This document shows positions 25,321 to 34,417 of a stretch of 64,000 bases of DNA, piece after piece. Under the pieces are notes generated by a model that was given only the letters and a program-made list of their open reading frames with translations, was not told where the DNA came from and did no database searches. Source of the stretch: G965215045 sp965215045. GTDB taxonomy: Bacteria > Pseudomonadota > Gammaproteobacteria > JABABF01. How positions within the stretch are numbered: position 1 is the stretch's first letter; every line of letters begins with the position of its first letter. The DNA lies in assembly GCA_965215045.1 (NCBI GenBank), contig OZ244031.1, positions 1,922,001-1,986,000 of the forward strand. Direction: 5' to 3'. The position numbers and the translations under genes are program-made.

Positions 25321-25467
25321 GGTGGTTGTTCTCCCGGTATCGGTGGACGCACATCATAACAAAGCCGTGCGCCTACGGGAACCTCAGCGACACCCCGCCC
25401 GCTGTTGCGCCCTTGTCTTGGAGCACAGCACCGGGGTACGGCGGCGGGCAAAGAGCGGGCACGCCCC

Positions 25468-26328
25468 TTATGCCTCGGTTTTCCACCAGGGGTAGTAGGG
25501 CGGCATATCCTTGGAGACGGTGGCGGTGTAGCGGGGGTCGCGCTTTTCGCGGAAAGCCTGCACACCTTCCCTGCCGTCGTTCATGCTGGTGTAGAAAACA
25601 CCCAGGGATTCCAATTGATGGGCGGACATCGGATCGCGCGCACCCAGTTCCCGGTAGATCATCTGCCGGATCAATGCCACGGAGACCGCGGAGGTATGAT
25701 CGGCGATTTCCCGGGCGATCTCCGTGGCGCGCGGCAGCAGCTCATCGGCTTCGCACACCTCGCTGACCAGGCCACCTGCCAGTGCCTCCTCGGCGGAAAA
25801 AATATGCCCGCGGATCAGCCAGTCCATGGCCCGCGGCAGGCCGACCACGCGCGGCAGGAACCAACTGGAGCAGGCCTCGTTGACAATGCCCAGGCGGGAA
25901 AACACGAAGCCGAAGCGGGCTTGCCGGGAGGCGATGCGAAAATCCATCGGCAGCAACATGGTGGAGCCGATGCCGATGGCCGCGCCGTTGACCGCGGCGA
26001 TGACCGCCTTGTTGCACTTGTAAATCGCGAGCGTCACCCGTCCGCCGGTGTCCCGCACCTGGCGGTAGTCGTTCATGCTGGTGGGGCGCTGGTTTTCATC
26101 GAGACCGAAGACATTGCCCTCCACACCCAGGTCCATGCCGGCGCAAAACGCCTTGCCGCTGCCGCTGACCACGATCGCCCGCACGGCGTCATCGGCAGAC
26201 GCCGCGCCGAAAGCATGTTCCAACTCGGCGCACATCTCCACGGTGAAGGCGTTCATTTTCTCCGGGCGGTGCAGGCGCAGGTGCAGCAACTTGTCTTGCA
26301 CCTTGTATTCCAGGGTTTGGTATTGCAT
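25468..26328 (-). CDS. Enoyl-CoA hydratase-related protein
   Basis: 286 aa crotonase-family protein: LHLRLHRPEKMNAFTVEMCA, FCAGMDLGVEGNVFGLDENQ, NKAVIAAVNGAAIGIGSTML, DFRIASRQARFGFVFSRLGI, VNEACSSWFLPRVVG. The glutamate in the EACSSWFLPR segment corresponds to one of the catalytic glutamates seen in hydratases. It would hydrate or isomerise an enoyl-CoA thioester. The ATG at 26328 has GGAG upstream. It is 48 bp downstream of the SDR gene, likely in one transcript. Confidence 0.9.
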   Translation of the reverse strand: MQYQTLEYKVQDKLLHLRLHRPEKMNAFTVEMCAELEHAFGAASADDAVRAIVVSGSGKAFCAGMDLGVEGNVFGLDENQRPTSMNDYRQVRDTGGRVTLAIYKCNKAVIAAVNGAAIGIGSTMLLPMDFRIASRQARFGFVFSRLGIVNEACSSWFLPRVVGLPRAMDWLIRGHIFSAEEALAGGLVSEVCEADELLPRATEIAREIADHTSAVSVALIRQMIYRELGARDPMSAHQLESLGVFYTSMNDGREGVQAFREKRDPRYTATVSKDMPPYYPWWKTEA

Positions 26329-26376
26329 CGGTGATTTTCTCCAACTGGTTGAAAAATTTCTGCGGGGGGCGGCACT

Positions 26377-27123
26377 TCAGCGGATGATCGTGCCGCCGTC
26401 CACGTGGATATTCTGTCCGGTGACCCAGCGCCCGTCTTCGGAGACCAGTGCCGCCACCAGGTCGGCGATGTCTTCGGCCTGTCCCACCCGTTTCATCGCC
26501 GCCTGCTTCGCCCCGTACTCGCGCAATGCCGTGGCGTCGCCGCCTTCCAACATCGGGGTGTCGGTCATGCCCGGTGAGATGGTATTGACCGCGATGCCGC
26601 GCGGCCCCAATTCGTGGGCCAGGGTCTTGGTAAAACCTTCGACCGCCAGCTTGCTGCCGACATAGAGTGCCATGCCCCAGGCCGAGGAGGAGGTGAGTCC
26701 GGTGGAGATGTTAATGATCCGTCCCTGGTCCCGCACTTGGCGGGCCGCCGCCCGGCACATCATGAAGGTGCCGCGGGCGTTGATGCCAAAGAAGCGGTCA
26801 TATTCCTCCATGGAAATTTCAGCGACGGCCCCCAGGTGTCCGATGCCGGCATTGTTGACCACCACGTCGACGCCGCCAAAACGCTCATTGCAGGCGGCGA
26901 ACAGTGCTTCCACGTCTTCTTCCCTGGAGATGTCCGCACGCAGGGAGAATGCCTGTCCTCGCGCCTTCTCTACCTGTTGCACGGTCTGTTCTGCACCCTG
27001 GGCAGAGCGGGAAAACGCCACCGCCACCCGCAGGCCATCCGCCGCCAGGCGCAGGCAGATCGCTCTGCCAATCCCGGTGCCGCCGCCCGTGACAATGGCG
27101 CAGCGGGAATCCGTGGAAGACAT
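26377..27123 (-). CDS. Short-chain dehydrogenase/reductase (FabG-like)
   Basis: 248 aa classical SDR: TGGGTGIGRAICLRLA nucleotide motif, VVNNAGIGHLG, the catalytic serine in INISTGLTSSS, Y-x3-K in ALYVGSKLAVEG, and PGMTDTPM. The ending GQNIHVDGGTIIR is typical of 3-ketoacyl reductase-like enzymes. The ATG at 27123 is preferred since upstream residues (PPTGGSPFKSS) do not look like SDR sequence. First gene of the minus-strand group with enoyl-CoA hydratase, NTF2-like and LLM genes, and divergent from the DUF1254 gene across 170 bp. Confidence 0.9.
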   Translation of the reverse strand: MSSTDSRCAIVTGGGTGIGRAICLRLAADGLRVAVAFSRSAQGAEQTVQQVEKARGQAFSLRADISREEDVEALFAACNERFGGVDVVVNNAGIGHLGAVAEISMEEYDRFFGINARGTFMMCRAAARQVRDQGRIINISTGLTSSSAWGMALYVGSKLAVEGFTKTLAHELGPRGIAVNTISPGMTDTPMLEGGDATALREYGAKQAAMKRVGQAEDIADLVAALVSEDGRWVTGQNIHVDGGTIIR

Positions 27124-27293
27124 TGAGGAAGATTTGAAAGGTGAACCCCCCGTGGGTGGTGTATGGAGGTACGAGGGGTTCGGTGCGGAGTATAGCACAG
27201 GCGACGGGTTTTCCAGCCCCCGCCCGGGCATTGGGGATACGGGGAAAATAGTAAAATGCCGCCCCTTCTTTCCCCGGTAAGGGCGGAGTGAGA

Positions 27294-28766
27294 ATGCATC
27301 CCGGAAAAATCATCCTGTGCGCTGTTTTAAGCGCTTGCCTCTGGGTACCCGTTCCGGGATTGCGGGCCCAGGAGACAGAAGCCCGGCAGGGAGAGTACCA
27401 GGATGCGCTGCACCAGTTGCAATATTCGGCTGCAGTGCTGGGTTATCTCTACGGCAGCCCGGTATTTGAACTGGCGGTGGCCGAATACGCGCAGCTGAAT
27501 AACCTGGCGGAAGAAGTGCAGGGGCCGCGTGGCCTGTTCGCGCACTTCAAGGGCGGTCTGCCCGATCATCGCTCCCGCTGGTTCGGGGCCCCCAACCCTG
27601 ACGTGCTGTATTCCAGCGCCTGGGTCTACCTGCGCGGCAGGCCGTATGTCATTTATGTTCCGCCGATGGATGACACCTGGTACAGCGTCCAGTTTGAAGA
27701 TTACTTCATGAACAACGTCGGTTACCTGAGTTCACGCACCATTGGCGGGGGCGGTGGTTTTTACCTGGTGGCGCACAGCGACTGGGGTGGCAAATTGCCC
27801 TGGGGGGTACGGGACGTGATCCGCACGCCGACGCCGGTGGGCTGGATCCTGCTGCGCATCGCCGCCACGTCGGAAAACCAGGCCGATATCGCCGCCCGTT
27901 ACCAGTCCCGTTTCCGCCTGATGCCGCTGGCGGAATACCTGCGCGACCCGGAACGCGCGGCCAATGCGCCGCTCAGTGTGCAGCAGGGCGCCCCGCCACC
28001 GGTGCGGGCACTGGCAGAAATGCGTGGCGATGTCGACTTTTTCCGCGTCTTGAATTTCCACTTGCGCAGCATGGAAATCTCCGAGTCCGAACAGGGATTG
28101 ATGCGCATGTTCGATCTCGCGGGTTTTGGGCCGACGCAGGAATTCCAGCCGCAAAACCTGCCGCCGGCGATGCTGAACCAGCTGCGGGCCGCCGCCCGGG
28201 AGGGGGCGCGCATCGTTGACCGGATGCGTTACCAGCCGCGTCTCGTAGATCGCAATGGTTGGAGTTCAGCACCGCCCTGGCTCGGAATCTACGGGCAGGA
28301 TTACCTGCTGCGCGCCATCGCCGCCTACGGCGGTATCGGCGCGAATATTGTCGAGGAGGCGGTTTACCCCAATGCCTTTTATGACAGCGAGGGTGAGCGG
28401 CTCAGCGGCGACCGGAACTATACCCTGCGCTTCCCGCGCGGCGAGTACCCGCCGGCAGGTGCTTTCTGGAGCATCGCCGCCTACGACGCCAAGACCCGCT
28501 TCCTGGTCGAGAATGCCATCGGCCGTTACAGTATCGGCAACAATACGAAGGAGTTGTCTTACGCCGAAGACGGATCGCTGAACTTGTACCTGTCCAACCA
28601 GGCACCGGACGACCCCGTGCAGCGGGCCAACTGGTTGCCGCTGCCGCCCGGAGAGGTTTTCCTGATTGCGCGCATCTATGCGCCGTTGCCGGCGATGCTG
28701 AATGGCAATTACGTGCTGCCGCCAGTGAAACCTGTGCAGCGGGCCCGGCCGCCGACGCCGTTTTAG
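27294..28766 (+). CDS. DUF1254/DUF1214-domain exported protein
   Basis: 490 aa. An N-terminal signal peptide (hydrophobic ILCAVLSACLWVPVPG, cleavage near LRAQ-ET) is followed by the DUF1254 domain (FGAPNPDVLYSSAWVYLRGR, YVIYVPPMDDTWYSVQFEDY) and the DUF1214 domain (YTLRFPRGEYPPAGAFWSI, NLYLSNQAPDD). Such proteins are common in environmental bacteria, are periplasmic or extracellular, and have no agreed function. The start is the ATG at 27294, five bases after GGCGGAG. Its TAG stop lies in the first unit of a 43/44-bp tandem repeat. It stands alone, converging with the KstD-like gene. Confidence 0.88.
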   Translation: MHPGKIILCAVLSACLWVPVPGLRAQETEARQGEYQDALHQLQYSAAVLGYLYGSPVFELAVAEYAQLNNLAEEVQGPRGLFAHFKGGLPDHRSRWFGAPNPDVLYSSAWVYLRGRPYVIYVPPMDDTWYSVQFEDYFMNNVGYLSSRTIGGGGGFYLVAHSDWGGKLPWGVRDVIRTPTPVGWILLRIAATSENQADIAARYQSRFRLMPLAEYLRDPERAANAPLSVQQGAPPPVRALAEMRGDVDFFRVLNFHLRSMEISESEQGLMRMFDLAGFGPTQEFQPQNLPPAMLNQLRAAAREGARIVDRMRYQPRLVDRNGWSSAPPWLGIYGQDYLLRAIAAYGGIGANIVEEAVYPNAFYDSEGERLSGDRNYTLRFPRGEYPPAGAFWSIAAYDAKTRFLVENAIGRYSIGNNTKELSYAEDGSLNLYLSNQAPDDPVQRANWLPLPPGEVFLIARIYAPLPAMLNGNYVLPPVKPVQRARPPTPF

Positions 28767-28917
28767 AGATCGCGGGGTGGGGTGCTCAGCCTGCCAGCGC
28801 TGTTTTTTAGAGTTCGCGGGGTGGGGTGCTCAGCCTGCCAGCACTGTTTTTAGAGATCGCGGGGTGGGGTGCTCAGCCTGCCAGCACTGTTTTTTAGAGA
28901 TCGCGGGGTGGGGGCTG
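28764..28917. repeat. 43/44-bp tandem repeat between convergent genes
   Basis: Units opening TAGAGATCGCGGGGTGGGG start at 28764, 28808, 28851 and (partial) 28895. The first TAG is the stop codon of the DUF1254 gene; the partial last unit ends one base before the stop of the convergent flavoprotein gene at 28919. Confidence 0.95.
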
Positions 28918-28918
28918 A

Positions 28919-30406
28919 TCAGAGGGCGGGTGCCCGGGCGGCGGACCTGCCCGCCATTCTGCCGAAAAAGGTCGCATCGCCAACCGACATACCGCTGCTG
29001 TAGCCCGAACCGCTGCGCGGCAGACCACAGGCGGTGCGTCCGGCGGCATAGAGGCCGGGAATCGGTTGCTCTTCCAGGTCCAGTACCTCGCCGCTGGGCA
29101 GGGTGTTGAGTCCACCCAGGGTGAAGAAGGGATAGTAGACCTTGCCGATGCTGCAGTCAAAAGCGGCGTAAGGCCCTTGGTCCAGGGGCTTGATAAACTT
29201 GGGGTTCTTGTTGAACAGTGGATCCTCACCGTGCACGGCATGGCGGTTGAATACCTGCACGGTGGCCTGCAGGCTGCCTGCGGGCAACGCCAGCTCCTGT
29301 TCCAGTTCCTCCACGGTTTCACCGGTTCCGGCCACTTCGAAATTCACGTACTCGTTGGGTTTCTGGTAGAGCGCATTGTCGACCACCAGGTAGATGGTGT
29401 CATCTCTCTGGCGCAGGCAAAAATAGCCGACGCGCCCGTGGTAGCAGTCCTCGTTGATAAAACGCTGTCCCTGGGCGTTGACCAGAATGCCCTTGACAAA
29501 ATCCGCCGGCGGGTAGAAGGGCAGACTGACAAAGCCTTCGCCCATGTTCACGGCAGCCGCGCCCGCGCCCATGCCCATGCGGATGCCACTGCCGTCGTCA
29601 TTGGGATTGCCGATGGCATGATCCTTGCCATTGCGCAACAGGGCCGGTGCATAGCGCCGTACCATTTCCTGGTTCATCGCAAAACCGCCGGCACACAGCA
29701 CCACGCCGCGCCGTGTCTTGACCCGTTGCACACGCCCGTCGATGCGCACTTCCAAGCCGCAGACGCGCCCCTTGTCATCTTGGACCAGGCGCAGGGCCCG
29801 GGCGTCGTACTCGATACGCACGCCGCGTTTCTCTACGGCACGAGTCAGCAATCCCATCACGTACGTGCCGCCGTTGTCGCCGTCGACCTTGGGTTTGTGT
29901 CCGCGCGGACAGGGCTTGGCAGACTGGTTGAACGGGTAGGCCTCTTCGCTGCCGGTGAACAGCAGGCAGTCGTCCGTCAGGTGGATGATGGTTTTTTCGG
30001 GCACGAAAGTGTCATTGAATTCTATGCCCTGGTCCTGCAGCCAATTGAAATGTTTAAGACTGTTCTCGGCGTACATGTGCACCTTTTTTTCATCGGCATT
30101 GGCCCCGCCCGCCATCATCAGGTAGCGGATCATGTCCCGGGTGTCATCTTCAAAGCCGTTGGCACGTTGTGCCGGGGTGCCGCCGCTGCCGCCCATGTAG
30201 ATCTCGGAACTGGAGAGTGCGGTGGTACCGCCGCTGCCGCTGGCCGCTTCAAAAATGATGACTTCGGCACCGGCATCGGCGGCCTCGATGGCAGCACAAC
30301 TGCCGGCACCACCAAAACCGACCACGGCGACATCGGTTTCCACGTGCCATTTTTTAACAGCGGCGAAACGCAGGGGGCGTTTCGCCTGAACATTTTTCTG
30401 CTTCAT
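28919..30406 (-). CDS. FAD-dependent oxidoreductase, FrdA/3-ketosteroid-dehydrogenase superfamily (copy 1)
   Basis: 495 aa. An N-terminal dinucleotide-binding motif (DVAVVGFGGAGSCAAIEAAD), a second FAD contact region (ASGSGGTTALSSSEIYMGG), GVVLCAGGFAMNQEMVRRYA in the middle and the C-terminal FAD signature PGLYAAGRTACGLPRSGSGY. This layout is that of the fumarate reductase flavoprotein family, which includes 3-ketosteroid delta-1-dehydrogenases. It probably dehydrogenates a ring compound, but substrate is unproven. No signal peptide, so cytoplasmic. It is 28 bp behind a tyrosine-phosphatase lipoprotein gene; the same pair occurs again just upstream (31597-34175), and the two flavoproteins are clearly more than half identical. 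Confidence 0.88.
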   Translation of the reverse strand: MKQKNVQAKRPLRFAAVKKWHVETDVAVVGFGGAGSCAAIEAADAGAEVIIFEAASGSGGTTALSSSEIYMGGSGGTPAQRANGFEDDTRDMIRYLMMAGGANADEKKVHMYAENSLKHFNWLQDQGIEFNDTFVPEKTIIHLTDDCLLFTGSEEAYPFNQSAKPCPRGHKPKVDGDNGGTYVMGLLTRAVEKRGVRIEYDARALRLVQDDKGRVCGLEVRIDGRVQRVKTRRGVVLCAGGFAMNQEMVRRYAPALLRNGKDHAIGNPNDDGSGIRMGMGAGAAAVNMGEGFVSLPFYPPADFVKGILVNAQGQRFINEDCYHGRVGYFCLRQRDDTIYLVVDNALYQKPNEYVNFEVAGTGETVEELEQELALPAGSLQATVQVFNRHAVHGEDPLFNKNPKFIKPLDQGPYAAFDCSIGKVYYPFFTLGGLNTLPSGEVLDLEEQPIPGLYAAGRTACGLPRSGSGYSSGMSVGDATFFGRMAGRSAARAPAL

Positions 30407-30434
30407 ACGCCGGGCCCCGGGTACAAGTGGAAAC

Positions 30435-31382
30435 TTACTCTTCTTTCGGCACCGGTTCCGTGAATTTTTGGATTAATTGCCGTCTCTCCTGCGGGGTGAT
30501 ATTCAGTCCATGGCGGATATAGTTGCCAAAGTTGCCGTATTCCTTCTGGATGACATCCAGTGCCGCTTCCAGGAATTCGGTTTCCACGGTGAGCAGGGGA
30601 CGTATGTTTTCCGGGTCAATGCCCCGGAAACGGGCGAACAGCTGCATCCTGCCCATCTGCCTTGCTTCCTGCTCCGCACCGTAAACCTTGCTCAACAGGT
30701 AATCGCCGCGCATGAGGCGCAGCGGCATACGCAATACGCGCATGAGCACGGCGGCGGCAAATCCCGTGCGGTCCTTGCCGGCGGTGCAATGGAAAACCTG
30801 CGGTGTCGCATCTTCTTCCAACAGGGAGTGCAGCCATTGACTGTAGACCGGGGTGTACTTGGTCACGAATTCCCGATTGATCTGATGCATGAATTCCCGG
30901 CCATTAAAAGCTTCCCCCTCTTCATCGGTGTTCTCCCGGATGCGCGCGCGGATTTCCTGCACGATGTCGCCGCCGATCGGGAAGTGCTTGACTTCGACCC
31001 CGGGAGGCAGCCGCGAGGGTTCTTCCGCGCGTTCGGCCTCCGTGCGAAAGTCGACGACGGTGCGAATCCCGAGTTCCTCCAGTTTTTCCTGGTCGGTCGC
31101 ACTGAGTTCAGAGAGCTTGTCGGAGCGGTAGAACAGGCCCGACTTAATGTGGTTTTTCTTGTTCAGGGAAACGTAACCACCCATGTCACGAAAATTATGC
31201 GCCCCGTCAAGCGGCACCAGGCGCGGGGCATCCTGTGGTTCAAATTGCAGCGCGTAGTTGATCAGCTCCTGCTCCTGCTGGGTGGGTGGTTTGGCCTCGC
31301 CGCCGCAGCCGCCCAAGAGGCCCGCCGTGAACAGGATGAGAAAGAGCCTGGAAAGATGTCGTGGTTCTGGGGGAAAGGACAT
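30435..31382 (-). CDS. Tyrosine/dual-specificity phosphatase-like lipoprotein (copy 1, intact active site)
   Basis: 315 aa. The N terminus has a lipoprotein signal (LFLILFTAGLLGGC, lipidated Cys26). The catalytic domain belongs to the Tyr_phosphatase3 family: NFRDMGGYVS, GLFYRSDKLSEL, TVVDFRTEAER, and the P-loop HCTAGKDRTG with nucleophile Cys199 and Arg205. It is likely a periplasmic or surface phosphatase acting on phosphotyrosine, phosphoserine or phosphoinositides, as family members do. The ATG at 31382 has AGGAG upstream. It is co-directional with the KstD-like gene 28 bp downstream. Confidence 0.9.
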   Translation of the reverse strand: MSFPPEPRHLSRLFLILFTAGLLGGCGGEAKPPTQQEQELINYALQFEPQDAPRLVPLDGAHNFRDMGGYVSLNKKNHIKSGLFYRSDKLSELSATDQEKLEELGIRTVVDFRTEAERAEEPSRLPPGVEVKHFPIGGDIVQEIRARIRENTDEEGEAFNGREFMHQINREFVTKYTPVYSQWLHSLLEEDATPQVFHCTAGKDRTGFAAAVLMRVLRMPLRLMRGDYLLSKVYGAEQEARQMGRMQLFARFRGIDPENIRPLLTVETEFLEAALDVIQKEYGNFGNYIRHGLNITPQERRQLIQKFTEPVPKEE

Positions 31383-31500
31383 TTTTTCTCCTTGTTTTAC
31401 CCGGGGTTGCGATTTTTTAGATTTGTGTCCGAAGACCGCCGCCTTTGCTGAAGGCCGCATAGAATTTTATAGGATACAACATTTTCCAGCTTTTATGTGT

Positions 31501-31590
31501 AGCGGCACCCGGTGCCGGGGTTGGGGGGAAAGTGTGCCGTGCGTGCAGCGGCACCTGGTGTCAGGGTCGGGCGGAGGCTGTGCGTGCAGA
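31501..31590. repeat. Degenerate tandem repeat, about 46-bp unit, two copies
   Basis: Two related units opening AGCGGCACC start at 31501 and 31547, the second shortened. They lie directly behind the stop of the second KstD-like gene (31597, minus strand), ahead of the phosphatase gene. Confidence 0.65.
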
Positions 31591-31596
31591 CCGCTC

Positions 31597-33120
31597 TTAA
31601 TTCGGAGCCGGGCTCGCCTTTCCCGCAGTCTGTCCCGCCAGCCTGCCGAAAAAGGTCGCATCGCCGACCGACATGCCGCTGCTGTAACCCGCACCGGTGC
31701 GCGGAATACCGCAGGCGGTGCGCCCGGCGGCGTAGAGTCCCGCGATGGGCTCTCCCGAGGCATCCAGCACCTCACCGCTGGGGCGGGTATGCAAACCGCC
31801 GAAGGTGAAGTAGGGATAGAAAGTTTTGCCGATGCTGCAATCAAAGGCCGCGTACGGCCCCTGGTCCAGGGGTTTGAGATATTCCGGCTTCTTGTGGAAC
31901 AGCGGGTCTTCGCCGCGGGCGGCGTGCCGGTTATAGACCTGCACAGTGGCCTGCAGGCTGCCTTCCGGCAACTCCAGTTCGCGCTCCAGTTCCTCCACGG
32001 TATCCCCCGTGCCGGCCACCGGCGGGTCAATGTATTCGTTGGGCTTCTGGTAGAGCTGGTTGTCCACCACCAGGTAGATGGTGTCGCCCACCTGTTGCAG
32101 ACAGAAATAACCGACGCGTCCGTGGTAACTGTCCTCGTTGATGAAACGCTGTCCCTGGGCGTTGACCAGGATGCCCTTGACGAAGTCCGAGGGCGGGTAA
32201 AAGGGCAGGCTGACAAAACCCTCGTTCATGTTAATGGCCGCTCCCCCGACACCCATGCCCATGCGGATGCCGCTGCCATCATCGTTGGGGTTGCCGTGCA
32301 CGTTGTCCTCGCCGTTGCGCAACAGGCTCGGCGCGTAGTGCCGCACCATGTCAGAGTTCATGACGAAACCGCCGGCGCACAGCACTACGCCGTGCCGTGC
32401 TGCAACACGCAGTGTGCGTCCCTCCTTGCGGATTTCCAGGCCGCGAACGCGCCCGTCCTGGTCCTGGATCAGGCGCAGTGCCCGGGTATCGTATTCGATG
32501 CGCACCCCGCGTTCCCCTGCGGCCCGGGCCAGGCATTCCATGAGATAAGCACCGCCCCGGTCACCATCGGCCCTGGGCTGATGTCCCCGGGGACAGGGCT
32601 TGGCGTTGAGGTCATAGGGGTAGACCTCCTCGTTGCCGGTGAACAGCAGGCAGTCGTCACTGAGATGATGAATAATTTTGCCGGGCACGAAGGTATCCTT
32701 GAATTCCACGCCCATGCTTTGCAGCCAGTGAAAGTGTCCCAGGCTGTTTTCCGTGTAGAGCCGCACTTTTTCTTCGTCGGCATTGGGGCCGCTGGCCATC
32801 ATCAGGTAGCGGAACATGTCCTCCGTGTCATCGCTGAACCCGTTGGCTTTTTGCACCGGCGTACCACCGCTGCCGCCCAGGTAGATAATGGAACTGGACA
32901 TGGAAGTGCTGCCGCTGATACCGCTGGCGGCCTCGAATACCGTGACCTGTGCACCGGCGTCTGCGGCTTCAATGGCGGCGCAACTGCCGGCACCGCCCAG
33001 GCCGACGACGGCGACGTCGGTTTCAATGTCCCATTGCTCAACCGTCGAAAACGGCAGGGGGCGCGTGCTGCGCGCCGTTTGCGGGGCGGCCTGGGAGGAA
33101 GTGTTTGCTGCGCTGCTCAT
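31597..33120 (-). CDS. FAD-dependent oxidoreductase, FrdA/3-ketosteroid-dehydrogenase superfamily (copy 2)
   Basis: 507 aa paralogue of the flavoprotein at 28919-30406. All landmarks recur: DVAVVGLGGAGSCAAIEAAD, STSMSSSIIYLGGSGGTPVQ, GVVLCAGGFVMNSDMVRHYA and GLYAAGRTACGIPRTGAGY. The two proteins share long identical blocks such as VKGILVNAQGQRFINED and NPNDDGSGIRMGMG, differing mainly at the N terminus. The role is again probably dehydrogenation of a cyclic substrate. It lies 47 bp behind a second phosphatase-like gene whose catalytic cysteine is missing, so the cassette has been duplicated and one half changed. Confidence 0.88.
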   Translation of the reverse strand: MSSAANTSSQAAPQTARSTRPLPFSTVEQWDIETDVAVVGLGGAGSCAAIEAADAGAQVTVFEAASGISGSTSMSSSIIYLGGSGGTPVQKANGFSDDTEDMFRYLMMASGPNADEEKVRLYTENSLGHFHWLQSMGVEFKDTFVPGKIIHHLSDDCLLFTGNEEVYPYDLNAKPCPRGHQPRADGDRGGAYLMECLARAAGERGVRIEYDTRALRLIQDQDGRVRGLEIRKEGRTLRVAARHGVVLCAGGFVMNSDMVRHYAPSLLRNGEDNVHGNPNDDGSGIRMGMGVGGAAINMNEGFVSLPFYPPSDFVKGILVNAQGQRFINEDSYHGRVGYFCLQQVGDTIYLVVDNQLYQKPNEYIDPPVAGTGDTVEELERELELPEGSLQATVQVYNRHAARGEDPLFHKKPEYLKPLDQGPYAAFDCSIGKTFYPYFTFGGLHTRPSGEVLDASGEPIAGLYAAGRTACGIPRTGAGYSSGMSVGDATFFGRLAGQTAGKASPAPN

Positions 33121-33167
33121 GGTGTTCTATCTCCGGGAGTTAAAGCATACGGTATGCATCGGGGGCG

Positions 33168-34175
33168 TCATTTACTATTGCGGGCAGTGCCTGTCCGCAG
33201 TGTCTTTGCCGGCTGTCCCGGGATCGGTTCCAGGTACAGGCGTTGCAGTTCCCGCTGCTCCCGGGCACTGATTCCCAGTCCGTTGCGCAGGTAGTTTTCG
33301 AAGCTGCCGTAGCGCGCATCGATTTCATCGTCGGCGGCCTGCAAAAAACTTTGCTGCACCGTGAGCACGGGATACACTTTTTGGGCCTTGAGGCCCGGGC
33401 GCAAGGCGGAGTACCAGCGGATCTGCCGCATCCGTTTTTCCTTGCCGCGCCAATTGTACGTTCCGCTTAACAGGTAATCCCCCTGTACGATTTCCGGTGC
33501 TACATCCAGGGTGCGCAACAACAGGGCACTGGCGAGGCCGATGCGATCCTTGCCGCCGACTCCCTGGACCACCTGCGGTGCGGAAGCTGCCTCCCGCAGG
33601 GAGCGCAGCCAGGCACCGTACATGGGGGTGAATTCCCGCACCAGTCGCCGGTAGAAATCTTCCATGAATTTTGCACCGTCAAAAGGAGATTTCCGGGAAG
33701 CTTGTTTGAATGCCTCGCGCAACTCGTCTTCCGAGAGACCCGCCACCGGGTAGCGACTCACCCGCATGCCATCCGGCAGCTGCAAGACTCTCCGGTCGTG
33801 CTCCGCTTCACTGCGGAAATCTGCGACACGCTGGATGCCTAGTTTGCGCAAGAGTTCCCGGTCGGGGTCCTTGATCTTGGACAGGCGCCCGGAACGGTAC
33901 AGCAGTTCGGAGCGCAGGCGGTGGGTTCCCGCCGCATTGGGATAGCCGCCCAGGTCGCGAAAATTATCCACCCGTTCGAATTGCAAGCGGCGCACACCCG
34001 AGGCGGGCAGGAAATCGAGCGTTCGCTCAACCAGTGCCTGCTCGGCGGCGGTCAGCGCAAGGGCCGTCCCCGCCGGGATGCCGGACAGCATGAGCGACAG
34101 CAGCAGTAGAGGCAGGAAGCGCAAACGGTTTTGGCACCGGTGCACGGAGATTGTCCGCGGTGTTGTATAGAGCAT
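33168..34175 (-). CDS. Catalytically altered tyrosine-phosphatase-like exported protein (probable pseudophosphatase, copy 2)
   Basis: 335 aa if the ATG at 34175 is used, giving a signal peptide (FLPLLLLSLMLSGIPAGTALA). The domain aligns throughout with the phosphatase at 30435-31382: FERVDNFRDLGGYPN, ELLYRSGRLSKIKD, RVADFRSEAEHDRRV. At the P-loop the sequence is QVVQGVGGKDRIG where copy 1 has QVFHCTAGKDRTG, so the nucleophile Cys is Gly205 (codon GGA at 33561-33563) and the preceding His is Gln. The Arg is kept. The rest is intact, so this is not simple decay. It is probably a non-catalytic binding or regulatory partner; the start is uncertain because no clear ribosome site precedes the ATG. 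Confidence 0.83.
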   Translation of the reverse strand: MLYTTPRTISVHRCQNRLRFLPLLLLSLMLSGIPAGTALALTAAEQALVERTLDFLPASGVRRLQFERVDNFRDLGGYPNAAGTHRLRSELLYRSGRLSKIKDPDRELLRKLGIQRVADFRSEAEHDRRVLQLPDGMRVSRYPVAGLSEDELREAFKQASRKSPFDGAKFMEDFYRRLVREFTPMYGAWLRSLREAASAPQVVQGVGGKDRIGLASALLLRTLDVAPEIVQGDYLLSGTYNWRGKEKRMRQIRWYSALRPGLKAQKVYPVLTVQQSFLQAADDEIDARYGSFENYLRNGLGISAREQRELQRLYLEPIPGQPAKTLRTGTARNSK

Positions 34176-34417
34176 CGAAACCGGGAAGGCAGGACTGTCA
34201 AAACAAGCGAGCCGGAATAATACACGATTTGCAAGCTCGAATGCATTTTGCCCTGCAGGGCCGCTTGCCTCACCCTGGCAACGGGCCCGGGGGCCGCCTC
34301 CCTGTCCGTTGTCGTACACACCCGAAATGCGGGAGACTTCCCCCGGTCCCGTGCGATGTGCACGCATCGGCGATTTTTTCGGATGGTATAAAATTCCCGG
34401 CCTTATCCAGACGCTTC

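Noticed and set aside
34175..34417. Regulatory RNA between the phosphatase-like and glycosyltransferase genes
   Set aside because: Only a TATAAAAT stretch stands out; no conserved stem structure was evident.
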